DNA of 64,000 nt from Arachnia rubra (GTDB lineage Bacteria; Actinomycetota; Actinomycetes; Propionibacteriales; Propionibacteriaceae): the NCBI RefSeq assembly GCF_019973735.1, contig NZ_AP024463.1, positions 2,914,001-2,978,000 of the forward strand, read 5' to 3'. The notes below the pieces were generated by a model. That model had not been told where the DNA came from and ran no database searches. It worked only from the letters and a program-made list of their open reading frames with translations. Position numbers and translations under genes: made by a program. This document shows positions 51,389 to 60,053 of this stretch, piece after piece (positions within the stretch are counted from its first letter, which is position 1; the number at the start of each line of letters is the position of its first letter).

Positions 51389-51566
51389 GCAGCCTCTCCT
51401 CGATTCGGCTCACCCCTGAGCCATCAGTAGCACCGACAATTATGCAGCAGAGCCTCAGCGACGTCATGCTGCGGGGCAGCGGTACTACGAAGCGGAACGC
51501 GAGCCGCGGCGAGACCGCCTCGTCCGAACAGCACGCCGGTGTCACGGCCGCTGTGGACAGCGGGCC

Positions 51567-52199
51567 TCAGTACCCAGGGAAGTCGCGACCCCAAGCATCG
51601 ATGGTGTTTTTCGCCGTACGCAGGTCTGCCCCTGTGAACTCGCGATATAGCTTGATGGCGTGGATCTTGCGGCCGGCCTCGATTTCACGCATCACCCGGT
51701 CGCGCTCTTGGAACGTGAGCTGCCGGGGCTGGACTGGCGGCAGGGCCGTCCGTCTGTTCCGGGACCGGGAGAGCTTGGGTGCAATGACCATCGCGAAAAT
51801 TACTATGGGCACCAAGGGCCAGAGGATTCCTCGCGAAGTCATCACCAGGATGATGACACCCCAGAAAACCCAAGCCTGGTTATACCAGGGTTTGTTCTTG
51901 GCCGGCTCCTGCGACGACTCATAGCTAACAAGACCTTCACCCGGCGATCCCAGGTTGCTGAGACCATATGTTTCCTGCATCGACGGCGTCGTCCCCACCT
52001 GGGATTCCCGCTGGGGCGAACCTCCCGGTAAGTCGACAAATAGCTTGTCGATATCCCCTCCGGTCTTGGCCGCCAATGCCGCCTGAATACGCTCCTGCAA
52101 TTCCTCAACAGTGAGCCGCCCCTCAGCATGGCACTCCTGGAGACGCGCGACCGCCTGGTCCCGTTCCCGGTCACCCACCCTGATGTGCTCATCACCCAT
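51567..52199 (-). CDS. DUF1707 (SHOCT-like) domain membrane protein
   Basis: The 210-residue protein (ATG at 52199) starts MGDEHIRVGDRERDQAVARL and continues to AALAAKTGGDIDKLFVDLPG, the DUF1707 domain found at the N-terminus of many actinobacterial membrane proteins. One or two hydrophobic helices follow (WVFWGVIILVMTSRGILWPLVPIVIFAMVI-like, about 110-140), then a cytoplasmic tail. The longer frame to 52319 would put non-conserved residues before the domain. Function unknown. Confidence 0.8.
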   Translation of the reverse strand: MGDEHIRVGDRERDQAVARLQECHAEGRLTVEELQERIQAALAAKTGGDIDKLFVDLPGGSPQRESQVGTTPSMQETYGLSNLGSPGEGLVSYESSQEPAKNKPWYNQAWVFWGVIILVMTSRGILWPLVPIVIFAMVIAPKLSRSRNRRTALPPVQPRQLTFQERDRVMREIEAGRKIHAIKLYREFTGADLRTAKNTIDAWGRDFPGY

Positions 52200-52260
52200 A
52201 TCATCCAGCGTAACGAAGCAGACCAGATACCCCAGCCCTACCCTGCCACCCTTCAACCGA

Positions 52261-52296
52261 GGACGTCCGTCCCGGATTTCTCCGGGACGGACGTCC
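52261..52296. terminator. Perfect 16-bp stem hairpin
   Basis: GGACGTCCGTCCCGGA (52261-52276) pairs perfectly with 52281-52296 across a TTTC loop. It lies 45 bases upstream of the stop-side end of the MerR gene region (52341), in its transcription direction, and before the DUF1707 gene. It is therefore probably the MerR gene terminator, although no T-run follows. Confidence 0.7.
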
Positions 52297-52340
52297 TGAC
52301 CGGCGGAGCACAACCCCACCGGGCTCTCAGACCTGGATCA

Positions 52341-53117
52341 TCACTCCCACTGGGCGGTCTCCGGGTCGACGCCATGAGCCGCGGCGTTGGCGTCGACGAT
52401 GGCCTTCAGCCACGGTCCGAGACCCTTGCGCAGGCCCTCGTAGTGGTCGAAGAACTGGCCGTCCTCCGCGTAGCCGCGGGCGATGAGCACCTGCTTGGCA
52501 TAGGTGACATCGAACCAGGTGCCGATCGACGCGCGGAGCCGCTCGGCCAGGGCATTGGCCTCAGGGCTGCCGGGCTGGACGCCGCCCTCCAGGGCCGCGA
52601 CCAAGTCGGCTTCCAGGTCGCGCGTCTCGTCGCGGACGTCGATCCAGTCCTGCCTGGTCATCGTCGCCTGCCGGGCCATGGACTGCGCCCACTCGGGGGT
52701 CTGACCCCAGGCCTGCTCGGCTTCCTTGCGGTAGTCGCCCCAGTCGGTGCCGAAGATCTCGGCCTGTTCCGCGACGCTCACTTGGGTGTTCATGCTGCTC
52801 CTTTCCAGCATCTGATCCACTGCACGGGCCATCCGTTGCAGCCGTGAGATGCGTTCGGCCAGCAGGTCGCGCTGACGCATCAGGTGAGCGGTGTCGGTCT
52901 CCTGGTCCAGGACCTCGGCGATCCGCGCCAGCGGCATCCCGACCTCCCGGTACACCAGCACCCGGTGAATCCGGGCGATGTCGGCGGCGTCGTAGAGACG
53001 GTAGCCGCTCCACGCCCGCGCACTGGGCCGGACCAGTCCGATCTCGTCCCAGTGATGCAGGGTGCGGACGGTCACACCTACCAGCCGCGCGACGGCCCCG
53101 ACGGTCAGTTCCTCCAC
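52341..53117 (-). CDS. MerR-family regulator, TipA type with TipAS ligand domain
   Basis: The 258-residue protein has an N-terminal MerR helix-turn-helix (ELTVGAVARLVGVTVRTLHH, GLVRPSARAWSGYRLYD, about 3-70), a coiled coil (about 75-115) and a C-terminal TipAS helical domain (ERLRASIGTWFDVTYAKQVL and following). TipA proteins bind thiopeptide and other RiPP-like antibiotics and activate resistance genes. The GTG at 53117 with AGAGAGG upstream gives the standard N-terminus. It sits next to an azoline-peptide cluster, so a link is plausible but not shown. Confidence 0.85.
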   Translation of the reverse strand: MEELTVGAVARLVGVTVRTLHHWDEIGLVRPSARAWSGYRLYDAADIARIHRVLVYREVGMPLARIAEVLDQETDTAHLMRQRDLLAERISRLQRMARAVDQMLERSSMNTQVSVAEQAEIFGTDWGDYRKEAEQAWGQTPEWAQSMARQATMTRQDWIDVRDETRDLEADLVAALEGGVQPGSPEANALAERLRASIGTWFDVTYAKQVLIARGYAEDGQFFDHYEGLRKGLGPWLKAIVDANAAAHGVDPETAQWE

Positions 53118-53208
53118 CTGCTCATCCTCTCTCACACCTCCAGCCTGAGACCTCACGCCAGGTGAGGGTCAAGGACCCAGCCGGCAGGCGTGGTAGCGCC
53201 GTCCGGGA

Positions 53209-53916
53209 TCACCGGCGGGGATGGCCGACGAGGTATCCGAAGGCCACGCGCCCGCCTGCCTGGGCGACGCCCAGCCGGCCGGCCCAGTAGTCGTCAATCA
53301 GCCCGCCCGCGACCACCCCCGCCAGGCCCAGTTCGGCGGCCGCGAGAGACAGCTGCTGCATCACAGCGCCGGCCTCCAGCAGCGCGAACCGCCCGCCGCG
53401 CTCGTCGTATTTGCCAGTCAGCCGGCCGGCGAACAGCACCGCGACCACCATTGCCGCGGGCTGCCCCGTCACCGGGGCATTGATGCGGGATGAGGCCTCC
53501 TCCCAGGCCGGTGCTGGGTCGGGCAAGGTGACCAGGCCGTGCGCGATGGGGTCGTAGTAGGCCATGTGCACCTCAGGCCGCCACGCGACGACGAACAGCT
53601 CCACAGCATACGAGGCCCCGGCCGACGGGAAACTGCGGTGCTCGGCACCGCCCCAGGCCCGGCAGGACCCCAGCAGGCGGGACAGCTCCCTGGGGTGCAG
53701 CGGGCGTTCCGCGAACTCACGGCCGCTGCGGCGTCGCGCCGCGACCCGCTCCAGGGGACTGCGCCGCGCCTGTGGCAGGGACGCCGGGGCGGCCGGATAG
53801 TCGAGGCGCAGCGGCTTGTCGTCGCCGTGGAACGCGGTGATCCGCTGCCCGAACTCGGGCAGGTTGTAGGCGTCAAGCTCCGAGGCCAGCCAGAAGTCGT
53901 CGAAGAAACGGGTCAT
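53209..53916 (-). CDS. SagB-type azoline dehydrogenase (nitroreductase fold)
   Basis: The 235-residue flavoenzyme has RRSGREFAERPLHPRELSRLL near residue 62, the SagB-family start of the nitroreductase fold. PSAGASYAVELFVVAWRP follows near 98 and ALLEAGAVMQQLSLAAAELGLAGVVAGG near 180. SagB oxidises azolines formed by the YcaO cyclodehydratase to azoles. It lies 3 bases after the YcaO gene, the last gene of the cluster. Confidence 0.85.
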   Translation of the reverse strand: MTRFFDDFWLASELDAYNLPEFGQRITAFHGDDKPLRLDYPAAPASLPQARRSPLERVAARRRSGREFAERPLHPRELSRLLGSCRAWGGAEHRSFPSAGASYAVELFVVAWRPEVHMAYYDPIAHGLVTLPDPAPAWEEASSRINAPVTGQPAAMVVAVLFAGRLTGKYDERGGRFALLEAGAVMQQLSLAAAELGLAGVVAGGLIDDYWAGRLGVAQAGGRVAFGYLVGHPRR

Positions 53917-53919
53917 GGA

Positions 53920-55233
53920 TCATCCCAGGGGGTGCGGCATGCGGTTGGGGAACCTCGACTCTGCGACCCGGTCCGGGTAGCGCGCGGGCAGCATGCCCGC
54001 CACCCGGCCGAGCAGCGGCCAGTCCTCGTGGGCGTAGATCAGGGCCATGTCCGGGGACAGGGCTTTGACGACGTGCAGGCCCGCTTGGAGGGCGTCGATG
54101 GTGGTGATGTCGCGATAGTAGACGCGGATGCCGGCCTGGCCGAGAGCCTGCCGGGCGGCGGCCAGGGGATCCATCCCGGACGGCGTCGGCGGAGGCGGGT
54201 GACGGACGCCGTCGTGGTGCAGGATCGGCAGCCGGGACCAGTGCTCGGGGTTGCGGGTGTAGAACATGGCGTGGTGGTCGAAGCTGCGGACCTGCGCGTA
54301 CTCGGTCAGGCCGCTGACATCGACGAAATCGCCGTAGATGCCTGCGAACAGCACTCCCTGATTCCATTCCAGGAACGCCTTCTCGGCCGCGGAGTCCCAG
54401 TCCTGACGGCATGCCACCCCCAGCGAGTACCGCCACACACCGCGTTTCGGGATGCCGCCCAGGACGGCAGCGACGGGGAATGGGCTGTAGGCGGGGGTCA
54501 GGTCGAAGAGGGTGAACTCACCGCCCAGCCGCTCCACCTCCGCGGCATGCACAGCCGGCGGCTCGACGGACCGCCCCGGGAGGGAGTGCAGCCACGTCGT
54601 CATGAGGGCGTCGCGTTCGATCAGTTCGAGGATGCCTCGCAGCAGCGCCTCACGGGCGGTAGGCGCGGCAGCCAGGCCGGAGGAGGTCGGCATCCCGGTG
54701 CGGTGCGGGTCCTGCAGCGTGACAAAAGGCTGGGGCACCCACCACGGCGAGTTGTCGCGCAGGTCGTAGGCGACGGCGTACGGGCAGTCGTCGTCGAACA
54801 GCGTGCCGTGCGGAAACGCCGGGTTAAGTCGCTGTCCGGGAGTGAATAGCGAAAACTCCCCGGCGTCGATCCGCGGCTCCCCGTCCAGCTCCCGGCGCGG
54901 TCGCGTCGGCAGCCTCACCTGCGCGGAGGTCGCACGTTCGACAGCCTCCCCGATAGCAGCGAGCCGGGCGTCGGTCACGCTGCGTCCCACCCCACCTGCG
55001 GCACTCTCCCAGGGCCGTTCCACCGCCCGGGGCGCCCCGAAGTGGGCGATCGCACTGATGTCGGCCATCGACAACGAGGCACGCTGCGGCTGCAACACCA
55101 GCCCGTGGCGGTTCCCGACCGCCTGCCCCATCAGGAAAGAGCTCAAAGTCCCCGCGGGTGAGGCGCGGCCGGCTCGCTCATGCGTATCTCTACCGGTGGG
55201 GTCTTCAGCCACCTGACGCATCGCCTTGCTCAT
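53920..55233 (-). CDS. YcaO-type cyclodehydratase (SagD-like)
   Basis: The 437-residue enzyme has the YcaO ATP-binding pattern: GEAVERATSAQVRLP near residue 105, ILELIERDALMTTWLHSLPG near 195 and a C-terminal region with ERDITTIDALQ-like contacts, ending MPHPLG. It phosphorylates the peptide backbone to cyclise Cys, Ser or Thr into azolines, working with the SagC-like partner encoded two genes upstream. It overlaps the precursor/membrane gene by 29 bases. Confidence 0.88.
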   Translation of the reverse strand: MSKAMRQVAEDPTGRDTHERAGRASPAGTLSSFLMGQAVGNRHGLVLQPQRASLSMADISAIAHFGAPRAVERPWESAAGGVGRSVTDARLAAIGEAVERATSAQVRLPTRPRRELDGEPRIDAGEFSLFTPGQRLNPAFPHGTLFDDDCPYAVAYDLRDNSPWWVPQPFVTLQDPHRTGMPTSSGLAAAPTAREALLRGILELIERDALMTTWLHSLPGRSVEPPAVHAAEVERLGGEFTLFDLTPAYSPFPVAAVLGGIPKRGVWRYSLGVACRQDWDSAAEKAFLEWNQGVLFAGIYGDFVDVSGLTEYAQVRSFDHHAMFYTRNPEHWSRLPILHHDGVRHPPPPTPSGMDPLAAARQALGQAGIRVYYRDITTIDALQAGLHVVKALSPDMALIYAHEDWPLLGRVAGMLPARYPDRVAESRFPNRMPHPLG

Positions 55234-55816
55234 CCTGTGGCTGGCCTGGGTATTGTGGCGGCAGCCCGGCTATGAACTCAGGGAGCGTGCGCCCCGCGCT
55301 TCCACGCGCCGACAGCAGCTTGAGGCTCAGCACCAGGCTCAGCACCGGCGCCAAGACAAAGTAAATAGCGAAAGTCTTTATCAGGGCTAGGGACCATATT
55401 GCGACGGCAAGCTCAAGGAGTCCAGTCGCCATGACTCCTGCGGTGAACAGCATCCCCGTCCTGATAGGGGCCTGACGTTTGAGCAGGATAAAGAAGACCA
55501 GATAAGCGACAAGAACGACGAGAACCCCATAGGCCGTAAGTTCCAAGATACCCCTGTTGAAGGGGACAAATTTCATGCTCCAGAACGGCAGGACCACCAG
55601 CCAGGGCGCGGCCATCCCGAGGACCACCCCGCACACCCTCGCCCCCGATGACAGTTTCCGGTGCCGGCTCGCGGCTGCAGCAGCAGCGGCCCCGGTCACG
55701 CTGGCCGTGGCGAATGTCGTCACACAGCAGCAACAGCAACACGACGAACAGCAGGAAGGCGTCGCAACCGCTCCAGAGAACTCACCAGCGTCAAACTGGG
55801 TCCGGATAGCTTTCAT
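55205..55816 (-). CDS. Cys-rich azoline-peptide precursor fused to a four-helix membrane domain
   Basis: The 203-residue protein starts with a short acidic leader-like segment (MKAIRTQFDAGEFSGAVATP). The core SCCSSCCCCCCVTTFATASV resembles streptolysin S SagA (CCCCCTTCC pattern). A poly-Ala linker, a basic patch (SRHRK) and four hydrophobic helices follow (about 60-80, 88-112, 118-146 and 150-172). It lies between the SagC-like and YcaO genes, where SLS-type clusters keep the precursor. Standard precursors are about 50-70 residues and free, so a fusion to a membrane domain is unusual. The domain may act as immunity, anchor or delivery module. An alternative is a membrane protein whose Cys cluster is not modified. 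Confidence 0.7.
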   Translation of the reverse strand: MKAIRTQFDAGEFSGAVATPSCCSSCCCCCCVTTFATASVTGAAAAAAASRHRKLSSGARVCGVVLGMAAPWLVVLPFWSMKFVPFNRGILELTAYGVLVVLVAYLVFFILLKRQAPIRTGMLFTAGVMATGLLELAVAIWSLALIKTFAIYFVLAPVLSLVLSLKLLSARGSAGRTLPEFIAGLPPQYPGQPQDEQGDASGG

Positions 55817-56529
55817 AGCGGTATCACACCCGAGGACTCATACTCCTGGCAATAGGGGCAGGCAGGAACAGTCAACAGTTTCTCCCTCATGACGCGCCGC
55901 TGCCGCAGGTCCCAGGCGACCGTCCAGCCCACCAGGGAGGTGTCGCCTTGAAGACATCGCTTCACCTCGACGCAGATCAGCGCAGCCGCGAGAGGGCCGT
56001 AGTCGGTCACAACCCCTGGCTGAGACGGGGGTTCCCGGTCTCCCCACCGCTCGTTGAGCCGGCCGTAGAGACAGCTGATGCAGGGAGTCTCGTGGGGGAT
56101 CACCAGCGGCCCGATAGAGACCGTGTGATGGAACGCGATGTCGACATACAGGTGGGGCAGCTCCAGACCCAGGACCTGATGCGCGATCCCCAGGTGGGTT
56201 GAGCGGTGGCGCACGACGACGGCCAGGTCGGCGTCGCCGAGCCCTGCGAGTTCCCACCCGGCGTTCTCCTGGAGTTCCTCGGGGAAGGGGTCGCCGAGCA
56301 ACGCGACCCGCCCCGTCACGGACGTCAGCTCGGGTGCGATCACCCCAGCGGACCGGAGCTGCTCGAACTCTTCCAGCTCCCCGTCCGGGATATCGGACCG
56401 GTCAACCGCCGCACCACCGGCGAACCGGGCCGCCAGAGTGGGGGCGGAGATCAGGAACCGGGCGTCGTCGCCACCATGCACCTCGCAACCGTCAAGGACC
56501 CAGGCGGGCGAGAGTCGGAAGACAGCCAT
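55813..56529 (-). CDS. SagC-like E1/ThiF-related leader-binding cyclodehydratase partner
   Basis: The 238-residue protein has an N-terminal strand-rich peptide-clamp-like part (about 1-80) and GDADLAVVVRHRSTHLGI near 120. A degenerate E1-like region carries two Cys pairs (CISCLYGRL near 160 and CPYC near 228), which are typical zinc ligands of SagC/ocin-ThiF proteins. It presents the leader peptide to the YcaO enzyme. It is the first gene of the four-gene minus-strand cluster and overlaps the precursor gene by 4 bases. Confidence 0.8.
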   Translation of the reverse strand: MAVFRLSPAWVLDGCEVHGGDDARFLISAPTLAARFAGGAAVDRSDIPDGELEEFEQLRSAGVIAPELTSVTGRVALLGDPFPEELQENAGWELAGLGDADLAVVVRHRSTHLGIAHQVLGLELPHLYVDIAFHHTVSIGPLVIPHETPCISCLYGRLNERWGDREPPSQPGVVTDYGPLAAALICVEVKRCLQGDTSLVGWTVAWDLRQRRVMREKLLTVPACPYCQEYESSGVIPL

Positions 56530-56881
56530 CCACGGATTCTACCGGCGCAGGCCAACGCCACATCCGGTCCGGAGCGCTGCGCGCTACGCAGCCATACCCG
56601 GATTCGACAAGCGCGCCCACAGATCCAGGCCGGGGACGATGAGCTCATGCATACCGAGAGGCGCATGATCAGGGGAGCAGCGTTATGTGCTCCTGCTGGT
56701 CGCCACTCACGCTGCCCACCGCTTGGTTGCGACCTGGGGACGATCACTGAGCATAGGCACCCACGCACCGGCAGAAATGTATCCGGCACAGAAACTATCC
56801 CGGCGCTGACACGGCTACCTGGTGACACACGCGTAGCCCCAGCGGATGCCACGACTCACTCAACCTATTGCCCTAGGAATT
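56530..56881. other. Intergenic region upstream of the azoline-peptide operon
   Basis: No gene is supported in these 352 bases. The promoter of the minus-strand operon should lie in the left part. A small hairpin (GGAGCA...TGCTCC, about 56674-56695) is the only structure seen. Confidence 0.5.
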
Positions 56882-57196
56882 ATGGGGCAGGTTTCCATTA
56901 CTTCACAGGGGCAGATTACCCTGCCCGTCTCCATTAGACGCCGTTGGGGAATCGAGGGAGCAGCGTCGCTGGATCTGGAATTCGATGAAGAGAATAACCT
57001 CGTTGTCCTACGTCCGAAGCCGAGTGTGGATGAGGTGCTGAAGTACCTTTCGTCGCTACCTCGCAACCGGAAAGCTGCCCCACTGGTCGATGTGCACGAG
57101 CTTCTACGAGCGAGAATGCCTCACTGTTCACCTTCGACCAGAAACTCGCCCAGCAATGCCCAGCCGGCGTCCTCGTGCCCTAGATCAGGAACGTAG
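56882..57196 (+). CDS. AbrB/SpoVT-type antitoxin, C-terminus altered
   Basis: The protein starts MGQVSITSQGQITLPVSIRR, the swapped-hairpin AbrB DNA-binding domain used by antitoxins such as VapB and MazE. About 75 residues look normal. After HELLRARM the frame runs across a deletion into former toxin DNA read out of frame (PHCSPSTRNSPSN). The remaining domain could still bind DNA. Confidence 0.75.
   Translation: MGQVSITSQGQITLPVSIRRRWGIEGAASLDLEFDEENNLVVLRPKPSVDEVLKYLSSLPRNRKAAPLVDVHELLRARMPHCSPSTRNSPSNAQPASSCPRSGT
57121..57183 (+). pseudogene. Remnant of a PIN-domain (VapC) toxin
   Basis: In this frame the 20 codons before TAG read SLFTFDQKLAQQCPAGVLVP, a typical VapC C-terminus (TFDxKL and a final strand). 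The rest of the toxin is gone and the piece is joined, in another frame, to the AbrB antitoxin gene. This is a dead toxin-antitoxin module. Confidence 0.7.
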
Positions 57197-57262
57197 CGCC
57201 TCAACGGGTTCGAGACGTGAGGCCCGCAACGAGGGATAGATCCCAGCGAGGATATTCGAACA
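57185..57262 (-). pseudogene. C-terminal remnant of an FtsX/MacB-type permease
   Basis: On the minus strand one frame reads NILAGIYPSLRASRLEPVEA and ends LRS plus TGA, the very conserved C-terminus of MacB-like ABC permeases. No further part of such a gene is found upstream, so only the 3' end survives. Confidence 0.75.
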
Positions 57263-57414
57263 CATCGTTTACCGGCATCGGACTCATTCCTGCACGTATC
57301 CTATTCCACCTTGCCCCAAGACGACCGTATGGTCCGGGCTGGCCGTCCCTGCGGGTTTGCGGTACCGGCGGCGTCGCGGACGAGGGAGCACGCCGTCGCA
57401 ATAGAATCCCGTGC

Positions 57415-58530
57415 ATGACCGTTTTCGATGTCCCCCTGGAGGAGCTCCGCAGACGCCGCAGCATCAAATGGGCACGCTTCGGCCCCGACGTACTGCCGAT
57501 GTTCGTCGCGGAGATGGACGCCCGCCCGGTGCCTGCGGTGGTTGAGGTGCTGTCGCGGATGGTCGCCGACGGCGACACCGGGTACCCGGAGCTGCCCGAC
57601 TACCAGGAGGCATTCGCCGGTTTCGCGCGCGACGTCTGGAGCTGGCAGATCGACCCGGCCGAGATCCTGCTGGCAGGTGACGTCATGTCGGGCATGCGGG
57701 AGCTGACGCTCGCGACGACGCAGCCCGGCGACGCCGTCGTCATCAACCCGCCGGTCTACCCGCCGTTCCGCGCAGTGTGCCGGACCACAGGACGCCGCAT
57801 CGTGGAGGTGCCCGTCACCGCCGACGGCCGCCTGGACCTCGATGCGCTGGCCGAGGCCTTCAAGAGGGAGCATCCCGCCGCCTACCTGCTGTGCTCGCCG
57901 CACAACCCATCGGGGGTCGTGCACACCGCTGACGAGCTGGCGCGGGTGATGGAGCTGGCGAACGCCCACGACGTCACCGTCATCTGCGACGAGATCCACG
58001 CCCCGCTCTCGGGTGCGGAGCACACCCCCATCCAGCTGGTGCCGGGCGGTGAGCGGGCGCTGACCGTGACGTCGGCGTCGAAGTCGTGGAACCTCGCGGG
58101 CCTGAAGGCTGGCCTGATCGTCCCGGGCGCGGAGGCAGCTGGCTTGGTGAGGAGCCTGGGCGGCTATGTGCCGGAGTCGGCTAGCTACCTGGGTGTGGTG
58201 GCGCACGCGACGGCGCTGACCCACGGCCGCGACTGGCTGGCCGAGGCCGTCGCCGGGATCCACGAGAACAAGCAGTACTTCGCCGACGAGCTGCACCGCG
58301 CCATCCCCGAGCTGTCCTGGACGCCGTCCCAAGGAACCTATCTGGCCTGGGTCGACTGCTCCCCCCTCGGCCTGACCCACGCAGGCCAGCACTTCTTCGA
58401 ACAGGCGAAGGTGCGCTTCGGCCAGGGCACCGACTACGACCCGGCAGCCACCCAGTTCGTCCGCGTCAACCTGGCGACGTCGCAGGAGATCATCTCCGAA
58501 GCCGTGCGACGGATGGCCGCCTCGCTGTAG
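57415..58530 (+). CDS. MalY/PatB-type aminotransferase, probable cystathionine beta-lyase
   Basis: The 371-residue PLP enzyme starts MTVFDVPLEELRRRRSIKWARF and has MFVAEMDARP, a MalY hallmark. Further on are GYPELPDY, LLCSPHNPSGVV, VICDEIHAPL and the PLP Lys in TSASKSWNLAGLKAG near residue 224. Family members cleave cystathionine or related C-S bonds in methionine metabolism. The ATG at 57415 fits the family start. Confidence 0.9.
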   Translation: MTVFDVPLEELRRRRSIKWARFGPDVLPMFVAEMDARPVPAVVEVLSRMVADGDTGYPELPDYQEAFAGFARDVWSWQIDPAEILLAGDVMSGMRELTLATTQPGDAVVINPPVYPPFRAVCRTTGRRIVEVPVTADGRLDLDALAEAFKREHPAAYLLCSPHNPSGVVHTADELARVMELANAHDVTVICDEIHAPLSGAEHTPIQLVPGGERALTVTSASKSWNLAGLKAGLIVPGAEAAGLVRSLGGYVPESASYLGVVAHATALTHGRDWLAEAVAGIHENKQYFADELHRAIPELSWTPSQGTYLAWVDCSPLGLTHAGQHFFEQAKVRFGQGTDYDPAATQFVRVNLATSQEIISEAVRRMAASL

Positions 58531-58563
58531 TCCGCAACGCCTTCCCGCCTAGCCTGGTGCCTT

Positions 58564-58651
58564 GGTTTGCTGGCCTTAATCCGGTTTTGCTGGCCTTGTT
58601 CACGTTTGCCTGTGCTGTGACGCCAGCAAACGACGATAAGGCCAGCAAACC
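58564..58651. repeat. TGCTGGCC palindromic repeat, copy B, with 15-bp perfect arms
   Basis: GGTTTGCTGGCCTTA (58564-58578) is perfectly complementary to 58637-58651. Two further TTTGCTGGC-type motifs lie inside (58586 direct, 58621 inverted), giving two direct and two inverted copies. Bases 58588-58651 match 40926-40989. Lying between convergent genes, it may act as a bidirectional terminator. Confidence 0.75.
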
Positions 58652-58688
58652 GCCCCAGGCAGCGGCTAGGACGGCGAAAGCAAGCGAT

Positions 58689-58761
58689 CAGAACGCAGGT
58701 ACCCAGCCATAGAAAGGCGCCCCGGTATAGACAGAACGCAGGTGCCCAGGCATAGAAGGCG
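58689..58761 (+). repeat. Short tandem duplication, two about 30-bp copies
   Basis: CAGAACGCAGGTACCCAGCC... at 58689-58719 recurs as CAGAACGCAGGTGCCCAGGC... at 58732-58761, each running into ATAGAA and GGCG. The second copy ends 2 bases before the stop of the oxidoreductase gene. Confidence 0.75.
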
Positions 58762-58762
58762 A

Positions 58763-59755
58763 TCAGATCGTGACCTCGGCCTCCTGCTGTGGCCGGCCGA
58801 GTTGCCCCAGGCACGTGTCGAGGACCCGCATCACCTCGACGGTGTCGGACAGGGGCATCGTCGCGGACTGGATGCGTCCGGCCAGCAGGCAGTCGCTGAC
58901 CTCCATCAGCTCATGGGCATAGCCCTTGCCGACCTGTTTGGCCTCGATGATCCGCGGCAGCACTCCTGACCGGTGCACGGAGATGGTGGTCGGGTGGTGG
59001 AACCGGGGTTGGATCTCGACCCACCCCTTCGTGCCGTAGACCGCCATCTGGGCCGGGCCGTGGACGTCGAATCCGCAGGTGAGCGCTGCCGTTCCGCCGC
59101 CGGCGTAGCCGATGGACATCGTCGCAGCCGACTCCACGCCGTTCGGGGCATACCGCCCGACGCAGTGCACCTGGCGCGCCGCACCGAGGAACGCCTCGGC
59201 CATGGAGACGGTGTAGACCCCGAGGTCCAGGATGGCCCCGCCGCCCGTCGCCGGGTCCCACAGCCGGCTCGCCGGGTTGTAGGGACGGTAGGCACACAAG
59301 TCGCCCTGGACGCCGAGCACCTGCCCGATCCTGCCCCACGCCACGACCTCCCGGGCGGCCTCCACCGCGGGCAGGAAGCGCGTCCACATGGCCTCCATGG
59401 CGAACACCCCGGCCTCGGTTGCGGCCGCAACCACCTCCTGGGCGCCCGCGAGGGTCGAGGTGAACGCCTTCTCCACGAGCACCGCCTTCCCGGCGGCGAT
59501 CGCAGCCAGGGCAATGTCGCGGTGCTGTGGATGCGTGGTCGCGATGTAGACCACATCGACACCACGGGACTCGATCAATGCCCGGTAGTCCCGGTGGGCA
59601 GCGGGGATCCCATGTTTGCGGGCGAACTGCCGCGACCGGTCCGGATCACGCGATGCCACCGCCACCAGTTCAGCCTGGGGCACGAAGGCGAACTCCCCGG
59701 CAACAGTATCGGCGATGCTCCCAGCCCCGATGATTCCCCACCGAATGCGCTCCAT
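58763..59755 (-). CDS. Gfo/Idh/MocA-family NAD(P)-dependent oxidoreductase
   Basis: The 330-residue enzyme starts MERIRWGIIGAGSIADTVAG, the Rossmann motif. It has VYIATTHPQHRD near residue 72 and VLVEKAFTSTLAGAQEV near 92, where the EK pair is the family catalytic Lys region. A C-terminal alpha/beta substrate domain follows (GGGAILDLGVYTVSMAE). The substrate is probably a sugar or polyol; sequence alone does not say which. Confidence 0.92.
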   Translation of the reverse strand: MERIRWGIIGAGSIADTVAGEFAFVPQAELVAVASRDPDRSRQFARKHGIPAAHRDYRALIESRGVDVVYIATTHPQHRDIALAAIAAGKAVLVEKAFTSTLAGAQEVVAAATEAGVFAMEAMWTRFLPAVEAAREVVAWGRIGQVLGVQGDLCAYRPYNPASRLWDPATGGGAILDLGVYTVSMAEAFLGAARQVHCVGRYAPNGVESAATMSIGYAGGGTAALTCGFDVHGPAQMAVYGTKGWVEIQPRFHHPTTISVHRSGVLPRIIEAKQVGKGYAHELMEVSDCLLAGRIQSATMPLSDTVEVMRVLDTCLGQLGRPQQEAEVTI

Positions 59756-59978
59756 GGCGTAAGGCTACTCTGGACCCCTGGGGGGTGACCATTATTTTGA
59801 AACGAAAACTTTAAGAGATTCCGCGGATGGGGCGCAGGCGATGCCGGTGACGTCCAGGGGCCGGGCTGACACGGCTCCGGTGAGAGGGCGCATCGCATCA
59901 CGCACTGACGACCCACGGCCTGGACGGGGCCTGGGGCTTGCCCGGCGGGCAATCCCTGCAGGCGGGATCTCTCGGGAA

Positions 59979-60002
59979 GCTTCACCGGGTACCCGGTGAA
60001 GC
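59979..60002. promoter_or_regulatory. 24-bp perfect palindrome upstream of the sensor kinase gene
   Basis: The half-site GCTTCACCGGGT (59979-59990) is followed directly by its full complement (59991-60002), with no spacer, 51 bases before the kinase start codon. It is a likely operator or transcript hairpin. The rest of the 298-base intergenic region (59756-60053) shows no gene. Confidence 0.6.
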
Positions 60003-60053
60003 CCATAGATGTACTCCCGGGTTTTTCCCTCAAGTTTGGGAAGTCGTGGGAAA

